In this document: positions 44,068 through 51,300 of the stretch, in pieces
Layout: each line of letters begins with the position of its first letter
Numbering within the stretch: position 1 is the first letter of the stretch
Assembly: GCF_004762045.1 (NCBI RefSeq)
Contig: NZ_SJOM01000007.1
Location: forward strand, 5,791,565-5,855,564
Direction: 5' to 3'
Length of the DNA: 64,000 nucleotides
From: Mycobacterium sp. DL99
GTDB lineage: Bacteria; Actinomycetota; Actinomycetes; Mycobacteriales; Mycobacteriaceae
Made by a program: the position numbers and the translations under genes
The notes under the pieces: model-generated
Told to the model about the DNA's origin: nothing
Databases searched by the model: none
Seen by the model: the letters and a program-made list of their open reading frames with translations, nothing else

Positions 44068-45331
44068 ACGTGATGTTGAGTTCGGTGAGGCCGCGCAGCA
44101 GGAACGTCGGCTCATAGGTGTAGTTCCGTCGTCCGGCCGGACCGTGTGCGGATTCATCGATTCCGATGTCCCGCATACGGTCCAGGAGCCGACGGACGGT
44201 GATCTGCCCCTCGACCCGGGCCAACGGCGCCCCGGCGCAGGTGTGGATGCCCCGGCCGAACGCGATGTGTTCACGGACATTTTTGCGATCCGGACGGAAC
44301 TGGTGCGGATCGTCGAACTTGCGGGGATCGCGGTTGGCCGCGCCCAGGCACAGCATCACGATGGTCCCGGCCTTCAGGTGTACGCCACCGAGGGTGGTGG
44401 TCTTGCGGACGAGCCGGAAGTCGACCTTCGTCGGGGAGTGCATCCGCAGCGCTTCCTCGATGAAAGTCGGGATGCCGTCCGGGTTCTCGCGCAGGGTCTG
44501 CTGAAACTCCGGATGGTCGCCCAACGTCTGCACGGCGGCGCTGAGCAGCTTCGTGACGGTCTCCTGGCCGGCGGCGAACAGGAACGTGGCGGGCTTCACC
44601 ACCTCCAGCAGCTCCGGGGTCGAGCCGTCGGGATAGGTGGCGGTGGCCATGCCGGAGAGCACATCGCCACGGGGCTCGCGTCGGCGCTCGGCGAGGTAGC
44701 CGGCGAACTTGTCGTCCAGGTACTGCAGGGGGTCGAGTCCGACGGGCTCACCGTCGAGCGCCCCGACTCGGTTGCCCTCCGGCCGCTCGGCACCCAATGC
44801 GGCAAGGAATTCGGGGCGGTCTTCCTCGGGAACGCCCAGCAGGTCGATGATCGCCGAGGTGGCAAAGGGTTTGGCGTATTCGGAGAGGAACTCGCATTTT
44901 CGGTTGTCGATGAACCGGTCGAGCTGGCGGTCGACCAGCTGCCACATGTAGTCCTCATTCTCCTTGAGTCGCCGCGGCGTCAGCAGCTTGCTCAGCAGCG
45001 AGCGGGCCCGCTCGTGCTGCGGCGGGTCCATCACGACCATGTGCTCGTGGATCGGGAACAGGTGGCGGTGCGCCTCGATCTGCTCGCTGATGTCGTCACC
45101 GTCGGGCTCGAAGGGCAGCGGCGGGAACAGACCGCCGATGGCGTTGACCGCCGAGAACGACGCGTGGTCCTTGAAGGCCGCCATGACCTCCTGGTAGCCG
45201 GTCACCGCGACCACACCGTGGTGCGGTTCGGCGAACACCGGTCCGTTGCTGCGCAGGTACTCGTAGTACTCGTATGGATCCTGCGCGACGGCCGGGTCGG
45301 CGAAGTAGTCGACGGAGGCGAGATCGGTCAT
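44048..45331 (-). CDS. Cytochrome P450
   Basis: 427 residues, bacterial soluble class I type. I-helix AGQET at 254-258, ExxR at 293-296 (EALR), and the heme loop FGRGIHTCAGAPLA with proximal Cys365. It should monooxygenate a hydrophobic substrate with electrons from the ferredoxin encoded three bases upstream. The pair is controlled by the TTTGATC palindrome upstream of the ferredoxin. CYP family number cannot be given without a search. Confidence 0.92.
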   Translation of the reverse strand: MTDLASVDYFADPAVAQDPYEYYEYLRSNGPVFAEPHHGVVAVTGYQEVMAAFKDHASFSAVNAIGGLFPPLPFEPDGDDISEQIEAHRHLFPIHEHMVVMDPPQHERARSLLSKLLTPRRLKENEDYMWQLVDRQLDRFIDNRKCEFLSEYAKPFATSAIIDLLGVPEEDRPEFLAALGAERPEGNRVGALDGEPVGLDPLQYLDDKFAGYLAERRREPRGDVLSGMATATYPDGSTPELLEVVKPATFLFAAGQETVTKLLSAAVQTLGDHPEFQQTLRENPDGIPTFIEEALRMHSPTKVDFRLVRKTTTLGGVHLKAGTIVMLCLGAANRDPRKFDDPHQFRPDRKNVREHIAFGRGIHTCAGAPLARVEGQITVRRLLDRMRDIGIDESAHGPAGRRNYTYEPTFLLRGLTELNITFTPVKG

Positions 45332-45334
45332 GGC

Positions 45335-45571
45335 TCACTGGCCTTTCGTGCTGGTGTTGAGCAGGCTGATCGCCTGGCGCGGGCAGGCGTCGACGGCGGA
45401 TTTGACGTTGTCCCAGGTAACTTGATCCCACTGGCCGTCCGCCGGGGCGGCGCCTGCCACCTCGTCGTCAGACAGGTCGAACACCTCAGGGGCAAGTTGG
45501 ACGCACAGTGCATGGCCCTCACACAGTCCGGCGTCCACCCGGACCCGGGTCGTGCTCATGTCTTCGGACAT
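45335..45571 (-). CDS. P450-associated ferredoxin with a Cys-x2-His-x2-Cys motif
   Basis: 78 residues from the ATG at 45571, with GAGGAAACGA as ribosome-binding site. Cluster residues are Cys17, His20, Cys23 and Cys63-Pro: the second cysteine position of a [3Fe-4S]/[4Fe-4S] ferredoxin is a histidine. Such variant ferredoxins are common beside mycobacterial P450 genes and the variable residue is thought to tune redox potential or partner choice. It is translated just ahead of the P450. Confidence 0.9.
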   Translation of the reverse strand: MSEDMSTTRVRVDAGLCEGHALCVQLAPEVFDLSDDEVAGAAPADGQWDQVTWDNVKSAVDACPRQAISLLNTSTKGQ

Positions 45572-45590
45572 TCGTTTCCTCAGTTCCAAA

Positions 45591-45608
45591 TTTGATCACT
45601 CGATCAAA
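45591..45608. promoter_or_regulatory. TetR-type operator between ferredoxin and TetR genes
   Basis: TTTGATCACTCGATCAAA has 7-bp arms around four bases. The same palindrome with a different centre occurs at 47156-47173. It is 20 bases upstream of the ferredoxin start and about 100 bases before the TetR gene, so both directions may be controlled. Confidence 0.85.
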
Positions 45609-45712
45609 CCGTTAGGATGGCTCATGCTTACCACCCCCGACCTTCGGCGGTCAAGAATCCCGCACGACCACAAACATCTGTTGTCGGGCAATGGTTTTCA
45701 GAGGCGGCACTG

Positions 45713-46306
45713 ATGCCGGCGGCACGATCGACCAAGGACAAGGACGCGGGCACCCGCAAGCGCCTGATCGAGGCAACTGCCCAGGTCATCCGCGACGAGG
45801 GGTACGCAGCGGCCACCACCCGGCGGATCGCGGCCGTCGCCGGCGTGCGTTCGGCGCTGGTGTACTACTACTTCGACACCCTCGACGACCTCTACATCGC
45901 GGTGCTGCGCAGCGGCGCCGACGCGGCCCTGGCCCGGCTACGCGAGGCCATCACCACCGACGATCCGCTGCGGGCACTGTGGCTGATCAACTCCGACTCG
46001 CGGGTGACCGGGCTCAACACCGAGTTCATGGCGCTGGCCAATCACCGCAAGGCGATCGGCGTCGAACTCAAGGCCTACTCCGAGCGGGTCCGCGACATCG
46101 AGGCCGCCGCCATGGCCGGCGTACTGCGTGCCCACGGCGTGGACATGGAGGAGTTCCCACCCGTGGTGATGTCGATGTTGCTCACCCAGTCCGCCCGCAG
46201 CCTGTGCAACGAAGAGGCGGTCGGCGTGACCGAGGGCCACACCGAGTTCCGCGCCTTCGTCGAGCGGTTCCTGCGCCGGTTCGGCAGCGACCAGGCCACT
46301 ACTTGA
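45713..46306 (+). CDS. TetR-family regulator of the P450/SDR set
   Basis: 197 residues from the ATG at 45713 (GAGGCGG upstream); an ATG at 45617 would add a non-helical 32-residue leader. The HTH is ATTRRIAAVAGVRSALVYYYF. It is divergent from ferredoxin-P450 and convergent with a mycofactocin-type SDR, and both of those carry the same TTTGATC-N4-GATCAAA palindrome, so it probably represses both. It overlaps the SDR gene end by 8 bases. Confidence 0.85.
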   Translation: MPAARSTKDKDAGTRKRLIEATAQVIRDEGYAAATTRRIAAVAGVRSALVYYYFDTLDDLYIAVLRSGADAALARLREAITTDDPLRALWLINSDSRVTGLNTEFMALANHRKAIGVELKAYSERVRDIEAAAMAGVLRAHGVDMEEFPPVVMSMLLTQSARSLCNEEAVGVTEGHTEFRAFVERFLRRFGSDQATT

Positions 46307-47144
46307 GCATGCTGCCCGCATCAACCGTGACCGGCAGGCCGGTGATGTAGCGGGCCTCGTCGGAGGCCAGGAACAACACCGCATTGCTGATGTCGACGGG
46401 CTCCACCCACCCGACCGGAAGCACGTGCATGAGCTGAGCCACCACGGCCATGTCGTCGGGACCCGGGTTCTCCAGGTCAGGACGGAACAGCTTCATCGTC
46501 CCCTCGTTCATGAACATCGGGGTGTTCACATTCGTCGGGCACACCGCATTCACCCGGATCGAGTGCTGGCCCAACTCCACCGCAAAGCTGCGCATCAGAC
46601 CGATCACACCGTGCTTGGCCGCGATGTAATGACCGGTGTTCGGGTACGCCTTAAGCCCGCCGACCGAGCTGGTCAAAATGACCGAACCACCCCGGCCGCC
46701 GGAAAGCAGATGCGGCACAGCGGCTTTCACGGTCTTCCAGACGCCGGACAGGTTGACGCCGATCATGTCATCCCAGTCGGATTCCCTGGTCTTGTCCAGG
46801 GTTTCGCCGCCGTTGCCGATACCGGCATTCGCCACCACGATGTCGAGGCGACCCAGCTGCTCGACACCGCCGTCGACCGCCGCCGACAACGCCTCGAAGT
46901 CACGCACATCCAGCTCCGCGGTGACGATGCGGCGGTTCAGCCCCTTGACCAGATCCGCAGTCTCAGCCAAATCGTCCGGGGTCGACGCCGGGATCGCACT
47001 GGTGTCGGTGATCGGGCGACAGACGTCGACAGCGATGATGTCCGCACCCTCTTGCGCCAATCGCAGCGCGTGACTGCGCCCCTGCCCGCGCGCCGCTCCG
47101 GTAACGAGGGCAACCTTGCCCTCGACTCTGCCTGTCATGGCCAT
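46299..47144 (-). CDS. Mycofactocin-coupled-type SDR oxidoreductase 3
   Basis: 281 residues. LVTGAARGQGRSHALRLAQEGADIIAVDVCRP with the long insert (ITDTSAIPASTPDDLAETADLV), VVANAGIGN, and HYIAAKHGVIGLMRSFAVEL. This is the mycofactocin-dependent type with tightly bound NAD. Its operator links it to the P450-ferredoxin pair; the set could hydroxylate a terpenoid or steroid-like compound and oxidise the resulting alcohol. The substrate is unknown. Confidence 0.87.
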   Translation of the reverse strand: MAMTGRVEGKVALVTGAARGQGRSHALRLAQEGADIIAVDVCRPITDTSAIPASTPDDLAETADLVKGLNRRIVTAELDVRDFEALSAAVDGGVEQLGRLDIVVANAGIGNGGETLDKTRESDWDDMIGVNLSGVWKTVKAAVPHLLSGGRGGSVILTSSVGGLKAYPNTGHYIAAKHGVIGLMRSFAVELGQHSIRVNAVCPTNVNTPMFMNEGTMKLFRPDLENPGPDDMAVVAQLMHVLPVGWVEPVDISNAVLFLASDEARYITGLPVTVDAGSMLK

Positions 47145-47155
47145 CCTCTCGGTGA

Positions 47156-47173
47156 TTTGATCAGTCGATCAAA
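47156..47173. promoter_or_regulatory. TetR-type operator in front of SDR 3
   Basis: TTTGATCAGTCGATCAAA, with the same arms as the site at 45591-45608. It is 12 bases upstream of the SDR start. A shorter TTGATCAA lies at 47210-47217. Confidence 0.85.
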
Positions 47174-47243
47174 CCGTGACATTCACCGAGCTGGTTGTCA
47201 ATGCCAATTTTGATCAATTGCCCAGAATCGGGCAGATACGAAA

Positions 47244-47273
47244 CTGGGCCCCACCCTGACAGGTGGGGCCCAG
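47244..47273. terminator. Strong hairpin after the secreted-protein gene
   Basis: CTGGGCCCCACC and GGTGGGGCCCAG form a perfect 12-bp stem with a CTGACA loop, 17 bases after the stop of the minus-strand gene at 47290. It ends that transcript. Confidence 0.75.
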
Positions 47274-47289
47274 CTACGCACTAAACCGA

Positions 47290-48786
47290 CTACTCGGACG
47301 AGGAGCCCGAGCCTCCGCTGGAGTCGCTGGCCCCCTTGGACTTGTCGGACTTGGCTTCCTTTGCCTTGGCCTTGGTTTCCTTCGCCTTGGCCTTGGTTTC
47401 CTTGGCCTCCTTGGCCTTGGCCGCCTTGGCTTCCTTGGCCTCGCTGATCTTGGCCTTGATCCGGTCCGTGACCTTGATCTTGCCCGTGGGCTTGGCCGCG
47501 TCATCGGCATTGACCGACTTGGCGGGCGCCGGCGTGGTGGCGGATTCGGCCGCAGCCGCATCCGTCGCTGCCGGAACGGCATTGGCGACCGGCGCCTCAA
47601 CCTTCTCGGACTCGACCGCCGGGGCCTCGACCTTCGTGGTCACCGGCTTCGCGGACTCGAGCGCCGGGGCCTCGACCTTCGGGGACTCGACAGCCGGGGT
47701 CGCTTCCTTTACAGACTCGACGACCGACTCGGTCAACGCCGCCTTGGGCGAAACTGCGGAAACGAGCTGAGCGGCAACGCTCGTCGGTACCGCGGAGGGG
47801 GCCGCCTCGGCGACCTCCGGGGTGTTGTCGATGGCACCGGCGAGGAGCTTGGGGATGTCGACCAGCAGACTCTGCAGCAGGCCGCCGACAACCTTGGGGC
47901 CACCCGCCTCGCCATACGCGAACCGGATCAGACCCGGCCACTCGGTGTAGCCGCCGGTGCCCGACTCCGGGTCAGCGTCAGCGTAGTCGAATCCGTTGAG
48001 GAACGCGTTTGCCAGGATTCCGGGGGTATTCACCACGGCGTTGACCGCCCCCTGGACATCACCGGCGGCGATGCTGCTGGTTAGCGTCTCACCAACACGA
48101 GACAGCTCGAAGATCGGGCCACTGATCGTTCCGAAGGCGCCCTGGAACACGTGACTGACGACGACGCTCGACGTAAACGTCGCGGCGACCAGCTTCGTGA
48201 AATTCTGGGCGATCTGCTCGGGGATGCCGGTCAGATACTCGGTCCCGCCACGCGGAATACCGGACAAGATGAACCCGGGGGCGATCAGCGGACCGAAGGC
48301 GCCCTGGAACGCGTACAGCATGGAATGGTTGAACCACCGGTACGCCTCGGCGATGTTCCCGGCCTCGAGTTCGGCTTGGGCCTGCTCCAAGCGCGCCTTC
48401 CCATTCGCGCCTTCGTACCAGGTCTTCAGCGAGGTGGGGATGGCCTCGAACGCCGCGCCGAACTTCGCTGCGTAACCCACCTGGTTCTCCAGCACCTGAC
48501 TCAGCAACGGTGCCGGATTGTTGGCGAGCGCAGAGCCCAGCGCGGTGAGGTTCGTGAAGGTGTTGTTGGCCAGCGCTCCGTAGATTTCGAGCGGAGAGGC
48601 GGTCGCATCCATCACGGCGGTCAAGTCATACGCAAGCGTCTTGGCCTGCTGAATGACGGGCGCGTTCTGGGCAACCGGGGTCACCACCATGGCGCTGGCG
48701 CTGACCATTGCGACGCCGGCAAGAAGGAACTTGTCCTTGCGACTCGCCGCCGGGGTATGGCCCGAGGGAAGGGCAGGTTGGGGCAC
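47290..48786 (-). CDS. Secreted GjpA-like protein with a Lys/Ala-rich tail
   Basis: 498 residues from a GTG with CAGGAG upstream. A basic stretch RKDK (17-20) precedes a hydrophobic signal-like segment FLLAGVAMVSASAMVVTPVA. The middle (to about 310) has LTALGSALANNPAPLLSQVL and several hydrophobic stretches, resembling proteins called outer membrane porin GjpA in mycobacteria. The last 180 residues are Val/Glu/Ala repeats (VEAPA, VESEK) and then KAKEAKETKAK repeats ending in Ser/Gly. The tandem IdeR-like boxes upstream suggest iron control. Porin function is only recalled by resemblance and not shown. Confidence 0.7.
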   Translation of the reverse strand: MPQPALPSGHTPAASRKDKFLLAGVAMVSASAMVVTPVAQNAPVIQQAKTLAYDLTAVMDATASPLEIYGALANNTFTNLTALGSALANNPAPLLSQVLENQVGYAAKFGAAFEAIPTSLKTWYEGANGKARLEQAQAELEAGNIAEAYRWFNHSMLYAFQGAFGPLIAPGFILSGIPRGGTEYLTGIPEQIAQNFTKLVAATFTSSVVVSHVFQGAFGTISGPIFELSRVGETLTSSIAAGDVQGAVNAVVNTPGILANAFLNGFDYADADPESGTGGYTEWPGLIRFAYGEAGGPKVVGGLLQSLLVDIPKLLAGAIDNTPEVAEAAPSAVPTSVAAQLVSAVSPKAALTESVVESVKEATPAVESPKVEAPALESAKPVTTKVEAPAVESEKVEAPVANAVPAATDAAAAESATTPAPAKSVNADDAAKPTGKIKVTDRIKAKISEAKEAKAAKAKEAKETKAKAKETKAKAKEAKSDKSKGASDSSGGSGSSSE

Positions 48787-48830
48787 GAAAACTCCTGAAA
48801 GCTGATAGTTGACTGAGGAACGACCAAAAA

Positions 48831-48849
48831 TTAGCTTAGGTTTCCCTAA
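48831..48849. promoter_or_regulatory. IdeR-like iron box 1
   Basis: TTAGCTTAGGTTTCCCTAA agrees with the IdeR consensus TTAGGTTAGGCTAACCTAA at 15 of 19 positions by eye. It is 45 bases upstream of the start of the secreted-protein gene. Confidence 0.65.
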
Positions 48850-48855
48850 ATATCA

Positions 48856-48874
48856 ATAGGTATGCCTACCCTGA
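48856..48874. promoter_or_regulatory. IdeR-like iron box 2
   Basis: ATAGGTATGCCTACCCTGA keeps the TAGGTA...CCTACCCT core of an IdeR site, with an imperfect right end. It is seven bases from box 1 in tandem, an arrangement seen at several IdeR-controlled promoters. Confidence 0.55.
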
Positions 48875-48910
48875 CTTCCCATTGCGTAAATATAGGTCGG
48901 CAACACAAAA

Positions 48911-48940
48911 CTGGGCCCCCTCCGTCAGGAGGGGGCCCAG
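48911..48940. terminator. Strong hairpin after hsaB
   Basis: CTGGGCCCCCTCC and GGAGGGGGCCCAG form a perfect 13-bp stem with a GTCA loop, 19 bases after the hsaB stop. It ends the hsaACDB operon and shares the CTGGGCCCC core with the hairpin at 47244. Confidence 0.8.
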
Positions 48941-48958
48941 TGTGTCAACGACAAAAAG

Positions 48959-49528
48959 TCAGAGCCAGGTGTCGGACGTGGTGGTCGTGAGGAACGCTTC
49001 CAGATCATCACGCCACTGCGCCGGGGTGTTCTTGTCCGGCTCGATCCCGGTGTACTCGCCGCGGTAGAACAGCAGCGGCCGAGGCTTGCGCTTGGGGACC
49101 TCGGACAACGAGTGCACCGCACCGAACACCACGAAGTGGTCGCCGCCGTCGTGCACGGAGTGCACGTTGCAGTCGATGTGGGCGAGGCTGCCGTCGATCA
49201 CCGGGGAACCGAGTTCCGAAGGCGTCCAGTCGATCCCGGCGAACTTGTCCGGGGCCTTGGAGCCGAACTGCGCGGACACATGCTGCTGATTCTCGTGCAG
49301 CATGTTCACGCAGAACTTCCCGCTGGCTTCAATGGCCTGCCACGCCCGTGACTGCTTGGTGGGGCAGAACAACACCAGCGGCGGGTCCAGCGACAACGCG
49401 GCGAACGACTGGCAGGCAAAGCCGATCGGCACGTCGTCATGCAGGGTCGTGATGACCGTGACGCCAGTGCAGAACTGGCCGAGCACATTTCGGAACGTGC
49501 GTGGGTCGAGCGGCTGAGCCTGTGTCAT
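48959..49528 (-). CDS. hsaB: HsaB, flavin reductase of 3-HSA hydroxylase
   Basis: 189 residues from the ATG overlapping the hsaC stop (TGATG). FMN-reductase split-barrel fold: RTFRNVLGQFCTGVTVITT, GFACQSFAALSLDPPLVLFC, and SGKFCVNMLHENQQ. HsaB (Rv3567c) supplies reduced FMN to the oxygenase HsaA for hydroxylation of 3-HSA to the catechol 3,4-DHSA. Last gene of the hsa operon. The backbone synteny resumes here after the insertion. Confidence 0.94.
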   Translation of the reverse strand: MTQAQPLDPRTFRNVLGQFCTGVTVITTLHDDVPIGFACQSFAALSLDPPLVLFCPTKQSRAWQAIEASGKFCVNMLHENQQHVSAQFGSKAPDKFAGIDWTPSELGSPVIDGSLAHIDCNVHSVHDGGDHFVVFGAVHSLSEVPKRKPRPLLFYRGEYTGIEPDKNTPAQWRDDLEAFLTTTTSDTWL

Positions 49529-50427
49529 CACTTGAATCCGACGGAGAAGTCGTGGCCCCAGAGGCTGATGCCGACGCTCTCGCGGGCGATCCAGCTCTCG
49601 TCCTCGACTTCCAGTCCCTCACAACCGAATTCCATGTCGAACCCACCCGGGGTCTTCATGTAGAACGACAGCATCTTGTCGTTGATGTGCCGGCCCAGCG
49701 TCGCCGACATCTTCACGTTCCGGCGATTGGCGCGGTCCAGGCACAGGCCGACGTCGTCGGAGTTCTCTACCTCGACCATCAGGTGCACGATGCCCGTCGG
49801 GTTGGGCATCGGCATGAAGGCCAGCGCGTGGTGACGCGGGTTGCAGCCGTAGAAGCGCAGCCAGACCGGATCGCCGTCAGCCGGGCGGCCCGCGAGCTGC
49901 GGGGGCAGCTGCATCGAGTCGCGGAGCTTGAAGCCGAGCACGTCCTGGTAGAACGCTTGTGCTGCCGCGTCGTCGTTGCAGGTCAGCACCACGTGCCCGA
50001 GGCCCTGCTCAGCGGTGACGAACTTGTGGCCGTACGGACTGACGAAACGGCGGCCCAGGTACTGCGCACCGTAGAACGCCTCGAGCACGTTGCCGGCGGG
50101 GTCGGAGAACCGGATCAGGCCCTCGACCCGGCGCTCGCGGATCTCATCCTTGGTGCCCTCGACGAAATCGACGCCCGCCTTGGACAGGTTCTCCCGCACA
50201 CTCTGCAGCGCGGGTGCGTCGGCGACCTCCCAGCCGGAGATCAACAGCCGGTCCTGATCGCCGGGCACGATCACCAGGCGAGCCGCGAAGTCGTCCATCC
50301 GCAGGTAGAGCGCGTCGGGGATGGCCCCCTCGCCCTCAACCATGCCGAGCACTTTCACGCCGAACTGACGCCATGCCGCCACGTCGGTGGCCTCGATGCG
50401 CATGTAGCCCAGTGCCTTGATGCTCAT
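49528..50427 (-). CDS. hsaC: HsaC, extradiol dioxygenase cleaving 3,4-DHSA
   Basis: 299 residues, type I extradiol dioxygenase with two repeats. The metal ligands His145 (GLGHVVLTC), His215 (GIVHLMVEV) and Glu266 (FDMEFGCE) fall at the same numbers as in M. tuberculosis HsaC (Rv3568c). It opens the aromatised A-ring of the steroid with O2 and Fe(II) to give 4,9-DSHA. Confidence 0.96.
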   Translation of the reverse strand: MSIKALGYMRIEATDVAAWRQFGVKVLGMVEGEGAIPDALYLRMDDFAARLVIVPGDQDRLLISGWEVADAPALQSVRENLSKAGVDFVEGTKDEIRERRVEGLIRFSDPAGNVLEAFYGAQYLGRRFVSPYGHKFVTAEQGLGHVVLTCNDDAAAQAFYQDVLGFKLRDSMQLPPQLAGRPADGDPVWLRFYGCNPRHHALAFMPMPNPTGIVHLMVEVENSDDVGLCLDRANRRNVKMSATLGRHINDKMLSFYMKTPGGFDMEFGCEGLEVEDESWIARESVGISLWGHDFSVGFK

Positions 50428-50430
50428 CTG

Positions 50431-51297
50431 CTAACCCCCAAGGAAATCGATGGTGAGTTTGTTGAACTCGTCGAACTTCTCGACCTGAGCCCAGTGTCCA
50501 CACTGCCCGAAGACGTGCAGCTGTACCCGCGGAATCTGCTTGAGCGCGACCAGTGCGCCGTCGAGCGGATTGACCCGGTCCTCGCGGCCCCAGATCAGCA
50601 GCACCGGCTGACGCAGCTTGTACACCTCGCGCCACATCATGCCGAGCTCGAAGTCCGCACCGGCGAACGACTTACCCATCGCCCGGGTGGCGGCCAGCGA
50701 CTCCGGCGTGCTGGCGATCGCGAACCGCTCGTCGACCAGCTCAGGGGTGACCAGCTTCTGGTCGAACACCATGATCCGGATGAAGGTTTCGAGGTTCTCG
50801 CGCGTCGGTTCGAAGTTGAACTTGGCGAGCGCCTTGACGCCCTCGGTCGGGTCCGGCGCGAACAGGTTGACGCTGAGTCCGCCGGGGCCCATCAGGATGA
50901 GCTTGCCCGCCCGGTCCGGGTAGTCCAGCGCGAACCGCACCGCGGTGCCGCCGCCGAGCGAGTTGCCCAGCAGGGGGATCCGGCCCTGCAGACCGAGGTG
51001 GTCGAACAGCCCGAGCAGCGCCTTGGCGCTGTAACGGTTGTACTGCTCGTGCTCGGTGTGCTTGTCGGAGTGCCCGTAGCCGGGCTGGTCGACCGCGAGC
51101 ACGTGGTAGTGCTCGGCCAGCACCGCGATGTTGCGGCCGAAGTTCGACCAGCTCGAGGCGCCGGGACCACCGCCGTGCAACAGCACGATCGTCTGCGCGT
51201 TCGGGTCACCGGCCTCGTGGTAGTGCAGCCGCATGTCATCTCTGACCTGGGCGTACCGCGAGGTGGATTCGAATGTGATCTCCTGCGTGGCGGTCAT
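50431..51297 (-). CDS. hsaD: HsaD, C-C bond hydrolase for 4,9-DSHA
   Basis: 288 residues, meta-cleavage-product hydrolase. Ser113 sits in the nucleophile elbow GNSLGGG; the Asp is in LLIWGREDRVNP and the His in FGQCGHWAQVEKFDEFN. It cleaves 4,9-DSHA to HIP (the later FadD3 substrate) and a C5 dienoate. Corresponds to Rv3569c. It lies between hsaA and hsaC with gaps of three bases. Confidence 0.95.
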   Translation of the reverse strand: MTATQEITFESTSRYAQVRDDMRLHYHEAGDPNAQTIVLLHGGGPGASSWSNFGRNIAVLAEHYHVLAVDQPGYGHSDKHTEHEQYNRYSAKALLGLFDHLGLQGRIPLLGNSLGGGTAVRFALDYPDRAGKLILMGPGGLSVNLFAPDPTEGVKALAKFNFEPTRENLETFIRIMVFDQKLVTPELVDERFAIASTPESLAATRAMGKSFAGADFELGMMWREVYKLRQPVLLIWGREDRVNPLDGALVALKQIPRVQLHVFGQCGHWAQVEKFDEFNKLTIDFLGG

Positions 51298-51300
51298 GTA

